NCBI RefSeq assembly: GCF_024256385.1
Contig: NZ_JAMLFW010000001.1
Location: 1,116,001 to 1,180,000 of the forward strand
Direction of reading: 5' to 3'
Source of the DNA: Anatilimnocola floriformis
Lineage (GTDB): Bacteria > Planctomycetota > Planctomycetia > Pirellulales > Pirellulaceae
DNA length: 64,000 bases
Positions 42,823-51,037 of this stretch are shown here, piece after piece. Position 1 is the first letter of the stretch; each line of letters opens with the position of its first letter. A model generated the notes under the pieces. It saw nothing but the letters and a program-made list of their open reading frames with translations, had not been told where the DNA came from and searched no databases. The position numbers were made by a program, and so were the translations under genes.

Positions 42823-43450
42823 AGGAAGAATCAGCTCCCTCATTCAGCAGCGCTCGCAGTCGTTTGATCGCCCGCAGGTACCGCATGCTTGCCGCAGGTT
42901 CGGTCAGGCCGAGGGCCTGCGCGATTTCCTGATTCGAGAGCTGCTCGAAGTGCCGCATGATGATGATTTCGCAGTCGACGTCGTCGAGCTTGGTGATCGC
43001 CAGTTCCACGGCTTGCACCATTTCTTTTTGGGTGGCCGCCGCGCCGGGCGTCATCTGCGGATCGCACAGCTGCGCGGCGAGTTGCATCGTGCTGTGATCG
43101 TCGGCGCCGGCGACGAGCATCGGCTGTTCTCTGTCGACGCTCCGCTTGGCCGAACCGCGGTGCCGGCGATGGGCATCGATGATGCGGTCCTGGGCGATCT
43201 GCCGCAGCCACAGATGGAACGGCATCACCGGATTGGCGATGTAATCCTGCAGCCGACGATTGGCTTCGACGAGCACATCCTGCACGACGTCGCTCACGTC
43301 GACGCGCCGCTGCACCTTGTGATCGAGGCGCATCTGCACCATCCGCCGCAGCGAATCCCGATGGCGGTCCATCAGGTTATTCACGGCAGCGGAATCGCCC
43401 TGCTTAGCGCCGGCGAGAAGTTCTTGCGTTGGTTCGGATTGTGGCCACAT
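42821..43450 (-). CDS. ECF-type RNA polymerase sigma factor
   Basis: The 209-residue protein has an ECF sigma layout: region 2 ('DVSDVVQDVLVEANRRLQDY', about 51-70, and 'LWLRQIAQDRIIDAHRRHRG') and region 4 ('LSNQEIAQALGLTEPAASMR') with its helix-turn-helix. It would direct RNA polymerase to a specific promoter set. No anti-sigma gene is adjacent. The neighbour is a membrane kinase, which is the usual partner type in planctomycetes. Confidence 0.88.
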   Translation of the reverse strand: MWPQSEPTQELLAGAKQGDSAAVNNLMDRHRDSLRRMVQMRLDHKVQRRVDVSDVVQDVLVEANRRLQDYIANPVMPFHLWLRQIAQDRIIDAHRRHRGSAKRSVDREQPMLVAGADDHSTMQLAAQLCDPQMTPGAAATQKEMVQAVELAITKLDDVDCEIIIMRHFEQLSNQEIAQALGLTEPAASMRYLRAIKRLRALLNEGADSS

Positions 43451-43495
43451 GGGTGACTATTATCATCTGCAACCGTGCTGGGCGAAAGTCCGATG

Positions 43496-44212
43496 CTAGG
43501 CCTCGCTGATTAACGTCTCCACGTGCTTAATTTCCTCGGCCAGACATTTCCGTTCTGACTTACTCAATTTCAACCCGACAACTCTCTCCAGCGATTCCTC
43601 GGCGACCTTTTTTCGGTTCAATCGCACGGCCAGTTCGGCGTGATAAAGCAGCGCGCGAGCGATCTCCATCGGCTCGGCAGCCGGATATTTTTTCAGTCCC
43701 GATTCCAATGTTCGAATCGCTTTTTTCTCATCGCCAGCGGCATCTGCCAGGCGGGCGGCGACGTTGATGAAATGCGTCAGGCCGTCGACTTCGCTCGACT
43801 CTTCAGCCTCCGCTGCCTCGTCGGTTGCTCCTAGTTTGTAGATCCGCAGCCAGTTGCCGCCGACGTCGACCACGCTGAAGCCGGACACCGTGCCGAACTT
43901 TTTTCGCGGCCGCAGGATGCGTGGAATGCCGGCAGCAGGCAACTTGCCGAACTTGGCACGCAGGCCGGCGACGAATGCCTGATACAAGGCATCTGGATCA
44001 GGAACGACGACGATCACACTGCCGTACGAATCGGCGGGATTGAAATTGGGCATGCCGAACAAATGCATTTGCCAGTCCTCGCGCTGAATGACTGCGCAAG
44101 GATTTGGCCGCAGCTGGCGGTAGGTCTTTTTAAAACCCAACGCTTCGTAGAAGGCGATCGCTTCGTCGATATCGCCACAAGGAAGCATGGGATAAGTGAG
44201 TTCGTTAGCCAT
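43496..44212 (-). CDS. VOC (glyoxalase-fold) protein fused to a TPR-like tail
   Basis: Residues 1-128 of this 238-residue protein form a VOC module: 'MLPCGDIDEAIAFYEALGFK', 'CAVIQREDWQMHLFGM' and 'FSVVDVGGNWLRIYKL'. Bleomycin-resistance-type VOC proteins bind metals or drugs. An acidic linker (about 131-143) leads to a helical TPR-like C terminus ('LADAAGDEKKAIRTLESGLK', 'LYHAELAVRLNRKKVAEESL'). The fusion is uncommon, and its ligand is unknown. The gene starts 15 bases after the Imm8-like stop on the same strand, so both may be one transcript. Confidence 0.75.
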   Translation of the reverse strand: MANELTYPMLPCGDIDEAIAFYEALGFKKTYRQLRPNPCAVIQREDWQMHLFGMPNFNPADSYGSVIVVVPDPDALYQAFVAGLRAKFGKLPAAGIPRILRPRKKFGTVSGFSVVDVGGNWLRIYKLGATDEAAEAEESSEVDGLTHFINVAARLADAAGDEKKAIRTLESGLKKYPAAEPMEIARALLYHAELAVRLNRKKVAEESLERVVGLKLSKSERKCLAEEIKHVETLISEA

Positions 44213-44226
44213 GGTGGTTTCGTAGT

Positions 44227-44592
44227 TTAGTGCGGTGGGTACATGCCTTCGTATTCCCAGTGCATTACCTTACGCAGTTGATCGAGGATCTGCTGCCAAT
44301 CGTTGCCTTTGAGTCCCTCGACGTACTCGCGAAGCGTGCGCTCGACGACTTCTGCAGTGAACTGTTCGACGAGGATGCCGCGGAAATAGCGAGCCTTGCC
44401 ACGAGCCCGACCGGCTGCAGCTGATGTCGACACATTCACGTCAAAAAGGTCGGCGCCTAGTGAGCCCTCGGAGCCAATTCTCAAGGTAAACGAGCCGTGA
44501 GCATCCCACGGGTCAACACTAGGGTTGTCGACAAACGATTGCCAATCGCCGCGCGTCGTGTGTGGTTCGATGCTGTGAAGGATCGCTTTCAT
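44227..44592 (-). CDS. Imm8-like immunity protein family member
   Basis: The 121-residue protein matches the Imm8 pattern as I recall it: 'MKAILHSIEPH' at the start, 'FTLRIGSEGSLGADLFDVNV' (35-54), and a C-terminal 'DWQQILDQLRKVMHWEYEGM'. Imm8 proteins are predicted immunity partners of polymorphic or secreted toxins. I choose ATG 44592. The longer start (44634) adds residues with no similarity. It is divergent, with a gap of 105 bases, from a peptidoglycan-binding DUF3289-like protein, which is the best candidate partner but not a known toxin. Confidence 0.65.
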   Translation of the reverse strand: MKAILHSIEPHTTRGDWQSFVDNPSVDPWDAHGSFTLRIGSEGSLGADLFDVNVSTSAAAGRARGKARYFRGILVEQFTAEVVERTLREYVEGLKGNDWQQILDQLRKVMHWEYEGMYPPH

Positions 44593-44697
44593 GTTCTCAG
44601 AATTGTAATCTTCTCGCCGGGCCCTTATCTTCACCCCATCGGCGAGCCTGCCCGTTGATTCGCTGCTCTGGTTTTCTCTCGGCTGCTAGGACCTGCC

Positions 44698-45852
44698 ATG
44701 ACTTTGGAATCGGATCTGTTCAAAAACAGTGACTCGCTCAAGGCTTGCGAAATTAAAGACAGCGCGCACATTGTCGCCGACGAACCGCCCAATCGGCGTG
44801 GCGTGAACAATCGCGGCCCGCACATCGCGCTCATCCAGAAAGCGCTGCGACGACTGATGTCGAGTCCCAAGTTCGGCCTCGAAGAAGCCAACGAGGAATA
44901 TGGCCCGAAGACCGCCGAAGTGGTGCGGCAGTTCAAGCTCGGGCCGCCGATGATTCTCAATACCGAATTGCGGCAGACGACTCCCGACAACATTGTCGGC
45001 AGAAGGACGATCAAAGCTCTCGACACCGCGCTCGTTCGCCAGAAAGGAAGAGAGATTCCGCCGAACGATCTGCCGATTCCGCCGCTCGATCCCTTCGGGC
45101 CGTTTCAGGTGGTCGTCTTTAATGAGAAAGACTCGTTTCCCATCTCGCGGCAGGATCACAACCGCAACGAAGACGATCTCGACAACACGCGGCGTGAACC
45201 GATCAACCTGACGAAGCCGCTGCCGCTGCTCGCGCAAGGATTGTTGCTCAAAGCGCGCACGATGGAAGCGAGCGAGTTGCAACTCGCGATGAAGATCGAA
45301 CTGGGTGGCGCGGGTCGCGGCCTGGGGCTCGACATGGCCAACCGCTTCTTCAATAACCAGGCAGTTCAAGACAAGTTCTTCCCTCCCAACGATAAGATTA
45401 CTCAGGCCCTGGTGGCGTCGGATTCATTCAAGAGGCAGCTGCAGGATTTGGAGTCGCAGATTTCCAACGTGCTGCAGGCGGGCATTCGCACTCGCAAGGT
45501 GTGCGATTATCACGACTTGGCCGTTGCCAAAAAGTCGGTTCAATTCGAATTGCCGTCGTTTCCCTTCACGGCAGAGGAAATGAATCTGAAGGCCGTGATC
45601 GGCGGCATGAAGGGTGGCTTCGTTTCGCTGAAGGAATTTGACGCGAACGCCGACACCCGCCGCTGGCGGGCCACGCTCAGCTTTCTGCTGGTCGATCACT
45701 TCGGCATCAACGACGAAGACCTGCGTCCCGGCGGCGGCCACGGCACGTTCGGCCAGGTTAGCATGTGGGTGCTGCAGCACGAACACCGGCCCGGCAACTG
45801 CCCGTTCATCAGCAAGTTTGTCTTCGACGCGCCCGCCTCGGGCCCGCTGTAA
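44698..45852 (+). CDS. Peptidoglycan-binding domain plus DUF3289-like protein
   Basis: The 384-residue protein has a PG_binding_1-like region at about 38-115 ('NRGPHIALIQKALRRLMSSP', 'YGPKTAEVVRQFKLG'). A long middle part follows, and a C-terminal block at about 268-384 recalls DUF3289: 'VCDYHDLAVAKKSVQFELPS', 'LVDHFGINDEDLRPGGG' and 'MWVLQHEHRPGNCPFISK'. DUF3289 proteins are of unknown function and occur near secretion systems. No signal peptide is visible. A toxin or cell-wall-targeted effector is a hypothesis supported only by architecture and the divergent Imm8-like neighbour. Repeat R1 copy C follows the stop directly. Confidence 0.6.
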   Translation: MTLESDLFKNSDSLKACEIKDSAHIVADEPPNRRGVNNRGPHIALIQKALRRLMSSPKFGLEEANEEYGPKTAEVVRQFKLGPPMILNTELRQTTPDNIVGRRTIKALDTALVRQKGREIPPNDLPIPPLDPFGPFQVVVFNEKDSFPISRQDHNRNEDDLDNTRREPINLTKPLPLLAQGLLLKARTMEASELQLAMKIELGGAGRGLGLDMANRFFNNQAVQDKFFPPNDKITQALVASDSFKRQLQDLESQISNVLQAGIRTRKVCDYHDLAVAKKSVQFELPSFPFTAEEMNLKAVIGGMKGGFVSLKEFDANADTRRWRATLSFLLVDHFGINDEDLRPGGGHGTFGQVSMWVLQHEHRPGNCPFISKFVFDAPASGPL

Positions 45853-45962
45853 GTAGGACGGACGATTGGTCCGTCCCGAGCAGCGAGAGTTGCGCTTTGG
45901 CAGTTGGAATGAAGAAGTGGGCTTGGTACCTGCTTCTGGCACGGACCAATGGTCCGTCCTAC
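45853..45962. repeat. Palindromic repeat family R1, copy C
   Basis: The element begins at the base after the stop codon of the DUF3289-like gene. It contains palindromes GGACGATTGGTCC (one mismatch to the family) at 45859-45871 and GGACCAATGGTCC at 45943-45955. The word GGTACC with surrounding bases is shared with copy B in inverted orientation. It fills most of the convergent gap to the aldolase stop (45975). Confidence 0.8.
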
Positions 45963-45974
45963 TTGTTGACTCAA

Positions 45975-46745
45975 TTAGCCGCGCCGCATTTTGCCGAAGG
46001 CTTCGGCCATCGCGTCGTGCATCATCGCCGATTCGCTGGCGTAGACGACCAGGCGGGCGCCCTGTTTGAGTGTCCGCTGTTGCTGTTCCACTTTGCCGAA
46101 CCAACTGCCGGCGGCGATGTGATGACGGGCGCCGGTGTCGATGATGCGCTGCATTATTTTGATGAAATCGGGATGGTCATACTCATTGGGAATTCCCATG
46201 TTCGTGGTCATGTCGTTCGGGCCGACGAACAGCGCGTTCACGCCGGGGATGGAGCAGATGGCTTCGAGATTTTCCACGGCTTGCACCGATTCGATCATCG
46301 GGATGAACAGCGTGTCGGCGCAGCGCTCCTCGAAGCAATACTTCTTCGTCTTCTCGCTCGGCCATTTGTTTTCTTTGAGCACACGCTCGAGCGCGACGCC
46401 TTTCAAAGGCCGATAGACCGCGGCTGCCGCGAGCCGCTTGGCATGTTCGACGTCTTCGACATAAGGCACCACCACGCCGTCGAAACTGTCGCAGACTTTC
46501 GAGACATCGTCGGGCTCGCGACTGTGTGTGCGCGCGAGGCAGGCAATTCCTTTCGCCGCGAGGGCGTATCGCAGCGGCAGAAAATCGGCGAGGTCGAGCG
46601 CGTTGTGCTCTGCCGTGCAAATGACGAAGTCGAGCGAGTTCGGTGGAATGAGATCGACGATGCCGGGATTCGTCGCGTGCTGAATCATCGTGCCGTAGAC
46701 GGTGTCGCCACGGAGGAGTTTGTCCTTGAGCGTGCGGGCATTCAT
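45975..46745 (-). CDS. HpcH/HpaI aldolase family protein
   Basis: The 256-residue protein belongs to the metal-dependent class II aldolases. It has 'LRGDTVYGTMIQHATNPGIV', the 'AEHNALDL' segment, 'ARTHSREPDD', the metal-binding 'IPMIESVQAVENLEAI' and 'FVGPNDMTTNMG'. The family cleaves or forms 2-keto-3-deoxy acids such as 2-dehydro-3-deoxyglucarate to pyruvate and an aldehyde. The substrate cannot be named from sequence. The gene is isolated, not in a sugar-acid operon. Confidence 0.82.
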   Translation of the reverse strand: MNARTLKDKLLRGDTVYGTMIQHATNPGIVDLIPPNSLDFVICTAEHNALDLADFLPLRYALAAKGIACLARTHSREPDDVSKVCDSFDGVVVPYVEDVEHAKRLAAAAVYRPLKGVALERVLKENKWPSEKTKKYCFEERCADTLFIPMIESVQAVENLEAICSIPGVNALFVGPNDMTTNMGIPNEYDHPDFIKIMQRIIDTGARHHIAAGSWFGKVEQQQRTLKQGARLVVYASESAMMHDAMAEAFGKMRRG

Positions 46746-46921
46746 GGGCGGCTCGCTAGAGAGAGTTGCGGGTTACAGTAGCGGCACTGTAGCAGATTGT
46801 CGGCTTTCGCTCCCGCGAGCGGGTGTGTCTTTTTGAAGACGCATGAGGCGTGGCGGGTGCGCGCCGAAGCCGGAACTTCGCAGGGCTCGTTCCTGCGGTG
46901 TTGGTTGATCGCGTCCGTTTA

Positions 46922-46947
46922 ACTTTCGCGGAGCGAAAGTCGACAAT
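46922..46947. repeat. Small palindrome, composite-element arm family
   Basis: ACTTTCGC (46922-46929) and GCGAAAGT (46933-46940) form a hairpin followed by CGACAAT. This is the same design as the outer arms of the composite at 27974-28137 (CTTTCAC/GTGAAAG followed by CGACTGT). It is an isolated arm here. Confidence 0.55.
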
Positions 46948-46962
46948 GGGTCGACAATAGGG

Positions 46963-47391
46963 CTATTTGAAGCGGAGCGAGCGAATGATGGTTTCTACTA
47001 TCTGCAGTTCGTTGGCGAAGGTCGCGTTTTTTTCGCAGGTGTAGGTAATGAACGCGAGTTGATCGGGTTCGGAGACATACCACACGCGCAGAAAATCGTC
47101 GTTCCACACAAAGTTGGCAGCGAGCAGCGACCGCGGCGTTTCGGCCGAGGACAAGTTGTTCGGCGAGCCCAGGTCGTGCCCCTTGGCAAACTCGTTGAGC
47201 ATGCCGCGGAGTTGTTCAGGGGTGAATTGCACGCCCTTGCCGCCGGGGATCTTTTCGATGCTCACTTGCAGTTCGCCGAGGCCGTCATCGGCCATGAACG
47301 TCGGCGGCGAGCCCGGGTCGAGGTCGGCAGTGACGTCGAACCAATCTTCCGGAGTTTCGAGGACAAAATTGGGGAAATCAAAGTTCTTCAT
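46963..47391 (-). CDS. Conserved small protein, possibly DcrB/PsbP-like
   Basis: The 142-residue protein has no signal peptide. Its ends recall Mog1/PsbP/DcrB-type folds: 'FVLETPEDWFDVTADLDPG' at the start and 'FITYTCEKNATFANELQIVE' with 'TIIRSLRFK' at the end. No catalytic residues are evident. It starts 12 bases after the tatC stop on the same strand and is probably co-transcribed with tatC. Function unknown. Confidence 0.55.
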   Translation of the reverse strand: MKNFDFPNFVLETPEDWFDVTADLDPGSPPTFMADDGLGELQVSIEKIPGGKGVQFTPEQLRGMLNEFAKGHDLGSPNNLSSAETPRSLLAANFVWNDDFLRVWYVSEPDQLAFITYTCEKNATFANELQIVETIIRSLRFK

Positions 47392-47402
47392 GAACGTTCC
47401 AA

Positions 47403-48797
47403 TTACGCACTTGGTTCATACATCTGATTAAACGGATTGCGATTGCGCGGCATCCACAAGCACATCGCAATGCCCAAAACATAAAGTCCGCACAACGGGA
47501 TGGCCATGAGGAGCATGCTCACCGGATCGGCGGGCGTGAGGACCATCGCCACGACGAAGATAATGAGAATCGCCATTCGCCATTGCTGCAGATATAGCTC
47601 GACGCTCACCAGACCGATGCGGTTGATGAAGAGCATCACCAGCGGCAACTGAAAGCTGATGCCGAAACCGAGCGGCAGGATGAGCACAAAGCTCAACCAC
47701 TCGCCGATGCGGGGATCGAACTCGGCATTCAAGCCTTGATTGAATTGGAACAGGAAGTTCAACACCGGCTGAAACACAAAGCCGAAGGCGAGCGACGCGC
47801 CGGCGAAGAAGAGCAACAAACTGATCGGCAGATAAATGAACACCTGGTTCTTCTCGTGCGGATACAAACCGGCGGCGACGAAGATCCAGACCTGATAAAA
47901 GATCCAAGGCGCGGCGATCACAACGCCGGTGATCATTGCGGCTTTGAGGTAGATCATGAACGCTTCTTGAGCGTTGAGGACCTGAAAGCGGACTTTCACC
48001 GGTTTCCAGTTGTAGAACTGCACGAGGTTGACGCGCGGCGTGCGGAGGTAACTGTTGAAGGCTTCGGTGACGAGCATTTTGTTGAGGCGGCGCGTGGCTT
48101 CTGCGTCGGGCCCCTTCTTCAACTGCTCGCGTAGCGCGACGACGGCTGCGTGGTTGGTGCCCGAGAGCGCGGCGAACTCGGCCGACTGATGCAACTCGGG
48201 CTTGGCCAGCAACTCGTTGAAGATGGCCGTGAGTTTCACATCGGCCAGCTTCTCGGCTTTGGCTTCCGCGATTTTTTGGATGGCCGCGTGATCGTCGTCG
48301 CTGAGCATTTGCCATACGCGCCGCGCTGGCGAGGGAGTTGTTTTCTTCTCCTGGCCGCTGAGTAGCGTGGCAAACGCGATGTCTTTTCCTTCCGCGGCAA
48401 AGTCATCGCGGATGAAAGCGCTGGGAGACAACGGCGAATCGCCGAGGAGCCCTGGATACGACAGTCGCAGTGCGCTGGCGATTTGGGCGGGTTCGACATT
48501 TACCTTTTCCGGAACGAGCTTGCCTTGCAGGATTGTCTGCTCGTATTCATAGGGCACATTGCCATTGAAGTCGCCAGCGACATCGACCAGCGCCCGCGCC
48601 AGGTAATGTTCGGTGAGGGCGGTTTCGAGCGGCTGTTCGAAAAATCGGACCACGCGCTCGGCTGCATACAAACCGATTAAGCAGCCAATGACCACGCCGA
48701 AGAGCGACCGAAACAGACAGACGCGCAGTTCTTCGAGGTGTTCCCCGAAGGACATGCTGCCTCCTTCGAACAGATCATCTTGAGGCTGCTTGGCCAT
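47403..48797 (-). CDS. tatC: Twin-arginine translocase subunit TatC with enlarged loop
   Basis: The 464-residue protein is much longer than typical TatC (about 250). Residues 14-50 hold the N-terminal 'FGEHLEELRVCLFRSLFGVV' with the conserved Glu and the first membrane helix. Helices resume at about 278 ('EAFMIYLKAAMITGVVIAAP') with 'LYPHEKNQVF' and end near 448. The extra 210 residues (about 60-270) are soluble and lie in the first periplasmic loop. The conserved mid-membrane Glu of E. coli TatC (FEVP) is Gln here ('GISFQLPLVML', Gln383). The ATG 48797 gives the standard N terminus. TatA/TatB genes are not in the window. Confidence 0.85.
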   Translation of the reverse strand: MAKQPQDDLFEGGSMSFGEHLEELRVCLFRSLFGVVIGCLIGLYAAERVVRFFEQPLETALTEHYLARALVDVAGDFNGNVPYEYEQTILQGKLVPEKVNVEPAQIASALRLSYPGLLGDSPLSPSAFIRDDFAAEGKDIAFATLLSGQEKKTTPSPARRVWQMLSDDDHAAIQKIAEAKAEKLADVKLTAIFNELLAKPELHQSAEFAALSGTNHAAVVALREQLKKGPDAEATRRLNKMLVTEAFNSYLRTPRVNLVQFYNWKPVKVRFQVLNAQEAFMIYLKAAMITGVVIAAPWIFYQVWIFVAAGLYPHEKNQVFIYLPISLLLFFAGASLAFGFVFQPVLNFLFQFNQGLNAEFDPRIGEWLSFVLILPLGFGISFQLPLVMLFINRIGLVSVELYLQQWRMAILIIFVVAMVLTPADPVSMLLMAIPLCGLYVLGIAMCLWMPRNRNPFNQMYEPSA

Positions 48798-49042
48798 GGT
48801 CGGCTCCGAATGGTGGGCGCTGTGGTGAGTGGAAGGTGTGCGGCGAAATGGATGGGTCGAGCCTTCCCCAAGTCCGGTCCAAAATCCGGCGGGAAGGTCG
48901 CCGCGGTGCATCGCTGGCGTGCTCATCGCAGCACGCACGACCACAGGCGGGAGAACTTCGTCCCGAAGGACGGCGACGGAACTGCTCCGTCGGTTGATTG
49001 GCGGGTGAAGCACCTGGGCATCCCCCGCCGAATCGATTTTCT

Positions 49043-49071
49043 ATAATACTTGGCCGAACAAATTGTCACAA
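49043..49071 (-). promoter_or_regulatory. Possible sigma-70 promoter upstream of tatC
   Basis: On the minus strand TTGTGA (49071-49066) is followed after 17 bases by TATTAT (49048-49043). The leader would be about 240 bases to the tatC ATG. Nothing coding lies between 48798 and here. Confidence 0.5.
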
Positions 49072-49102
49072 CTGCCGAAAAGAGCCACCCGATTAGTAAG
49101 TT

Positions 49103-49208
49103 CGCGACCACCGGCCTTGTGCCGGTGGGGCGATCACTGCTCAGCTACTTGTGAGGGCAAGGTAGTCTGCCAGTGAGCGCTCCACTGGGGCAAGCCCAGT
49201 GGTCGCGG
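49103..49208. repeat. Palindromic repeat family R8
   Basis: Two related hairpins face each other: CCACCGGC/GCCGGTGG (49108-49115, 49121-49128) and CCACTGGG/CCCAGTGG (49182-49189, 49195-49202). Their flanks GCGACCAC and GTGGTCGC and the inner AGCTAC and GTAG words are inverted copies. The element lies in the divergent space between tatC and manA, 42 bases before the manA start. Confidence 0.75.
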
Positions 49209-49250
49209 TAACTTTATGAATGGGGCATTTTCGGATAGGAAGTTAAGTCG

Positions 49251-50243
49251 ATGACTCCTCTATATCCTTTTCGTTTTGAGCCTCTTTACAAGCGTTATTT
49301 GTGGGGCGGACGACGACTGGCCGACGTGCTGGGAAAGCAGCTTCCGCCCGGCGACGACTATGCCGAGAGCTGGGAAGTCGCCGACCATGCCTCGGGGCAA
49401 AGTGTGGTGGCGGCGGGACCGCTGGCGGGAACCACGCTGCACCAACTGGTGACCGAGCGCGGCGCGGAACTGCTGGGCCGGCATGCTCCGCAGCCGGGTT
49501 CGCCGCAGGCACGCTTTCCGCTGCTCTTTAAACTGCTGGATGCGCAAAAAGTACTCAGCGTGCAGGTGCATCCCGATGATGCCGGTGGTGCGAAACTCAC
49601 GCCGCCCGACCTGGGCAAGACCGAAGCCTGGGTCGTGCTGCATGCCGAACCCGGGAGCGTGGTCTATGCCGGACTGAAGCGCGGCTTCGATCGACCTGCG
49701 CTCGAACGCGAAGTGATTCGCGGTACGAGTGAACTGTGTCTGCACAAGATCGAACCCAAAGTCGGCGATTGCATTTTCATTCCCGCCGGCGTCGTGCACG
49801 CGCTCGGCGCGGGCATCGTCATTGCCGAAATCCAGCAAGCCAGCGACACGACCTTTCGCCTGTATGATTGGAAGCGTGTTGGCGCCGACGGTAAGGAACG
49901 GCCGCTTCACATTCAGCAAAGCCTGGATGCCATCGATTATCAAATCGGGCCGGTCAATCCGCAACGGCCTCGGGTGGTGGAGGAATCTGGCGTTCGCAAA
50001 GAAGAGTTGGTCCGTTGCGACAAATTCGAGCTCTCGCGCTGGCAGCTGTCGCAACCCCAAGCGATCGGTGGCGATGGCCGGTGCTATTTGATTTGCGTGC
50101 TTGAGGGGGAAGTTGCGATCGAAGGTGATGCAGCGGGTGCTCCGTTGAAGCGTGGCCAAACGATCCTCGTGCCGGCGAGTGTGGCGACCAATCTTTCGCC
50201 GAGCGGTTCGGCGACTGTTTTGATTTCGGCCCTCCCTTCCTAA
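49251..50243 (+). CDS. manA: Mannose-6-phosphate isomerase, class I
   Basis: The 330-residue cupin-type enzyme interconverts mannose 6-phosphate and fructose 6-phosphate, linking glycolysis to mannose-containing polysaccharides. Zinc-site segments are present: 'VQVHPDDAGG', 'KTEAWVVLHAEPGS' and 'CIFIPAGVVHALGAGIVI'. The first residues 'FRFEPLYKRYLWGGRRLA' are typical. It stands alone between intergenic repeats. The call to class I (type I zinc isomerase) is firm. Confidence 0.88.
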   Translation: MTPLYPFRFEPLYKRYLWGGRRLADVLGKQLPPGDDYAESWEVADHASGQSVVAAGPLAGTTLHQLVTERGAELLGRHAPQPGSPQARFPLLFKLLDAQKVLSVQVHPDDAGGAKLTPPDLGKTEAWVVLHAEPGSVVYAGLKRGFDRPALEREVIRGTSELCLHKIEPKVGDCIFIPAGVVHALGAGIVIAEIQQASDTTFRLYDWKRVGADGKERPLHIQQSLDAIDYQIGPVNPQRPRVVEESGVRKEELVRCDKFELSRWQLSQPQAIGGDGRCYLICVLEGEVAIEGDAAGAPLKRGQTILVPASVATNLSPSGSATVLISALPS

Positions 50244-50474
50244 CCCGCGGCGTCAGCCAGGCTGTGCTGCACTGCGACCACGTTCTGCGTTGAATGGGAG
50301 AGCGCTGGCCTTGACGGTAATGGTCGATTAAATGGACCTGCGAAAAACGGTTAAATTGCTTCGCCCGGGCTCGTCAAGTTTGGTAGGGTGTCGTGACATG
50401 AACCCCCAATTCCTCACCGGCCAAACGTTCCTAGTCCACGAGCTGCCGCAGCTGCCAGAGAGCGGGAGTAGACG

Positions 50475-50780
50475 ATGCGAACCTCTCCGCACGAATTAGC
50501 CATCGCAATTATTGCTGGGGAATTCGACGATCCAAGCACATGGCCAACTCCTGAGTGGGGGCCTATCAATGCCGAAGACGAGCGTGCTTTTCTTGTGAAG
50601 CTCACCGGCGAGGATTTCGGGACGGACGCAGCGCGCTGGCGCGAGTGGTTCGCCAAGTGCGACGCAGAATTGCTTAGTTTGCTGTATGACCCAGATGGTA
50701 CGATGGCAAGGCGCGCGGCAAGGGAGCTGAGCTGGGACGAATTTCTTCTGCGATTGAAAGCGCGCGGGGAGTCGCTTTGA
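50475..50780 (+). CDS. Small acidic protein of unknown function
   Basis: The 101-residue protein starts 'MRTSPHELAIAIIAGEFDDP' and has a Trp-rich middle ('WPTPEWGPIN', 'WREWFAKCDAEL'). I know no family. It is followed by a small membrane protein whose ATG lies 2 bases after its TGA stop (50778-50780), so the two are likely translated together. Confidence 0.55.
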   Translation: MRTSPHELAIAIIAGEFDDPSTWPTPEWGPINAEDERAFLVKLTGEDFGTDAARWREWFAKCDAELLSLLYDPDGTMARRAARELSWDEFLLRLKARGESL

Positions 50781-50782
50781 CC

Positions 50783-51037
50783 ATGAAACGCGAATCTCGC
50801 GCATCCCTGGTCGTCACCATCGTGCTACTCCTGCCGGCGCTGTACGTGGGGAGCTATCTGGCGCTGGTCGAGCCGAACCCCAAAGGGATTCCATATTGGG
50901 GACTCAACTCTGGCTCGGGCCACTATGGCTATCGTGGGGCTTTGGTCGATCGATTTTTCTGGCCACTGGAGCAAGTTGATCGAATGGTGCGGCCGAAAGC
51001 GTGGCCGAATGAGACAGAGGTTCAGCAGATTTATTAG
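50783..51037 (+). CDS. Small single-span membrane protein
   Basis: The 84-residue protein has one N-terminal membrane segment ('LVVTIVLLLPALYVGSYLAL', about 9-28) and a short extracytoplasmic tail with 'RFFWPLEQVDRMVRP'. It follows the 50475 gene with a 2-base gap and probably depends on its translation. Function unknown. ATG 50783 is used in place of TTG 50777. Confidence 0.55.
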   Translation: MKRESRASLVVTIVLLLPALYVGSYLALVEPNPKGIPYWGLNSGSGHYGYRGALVDRFFWPLEQVDRMVRPKAWPNETEVQQIY

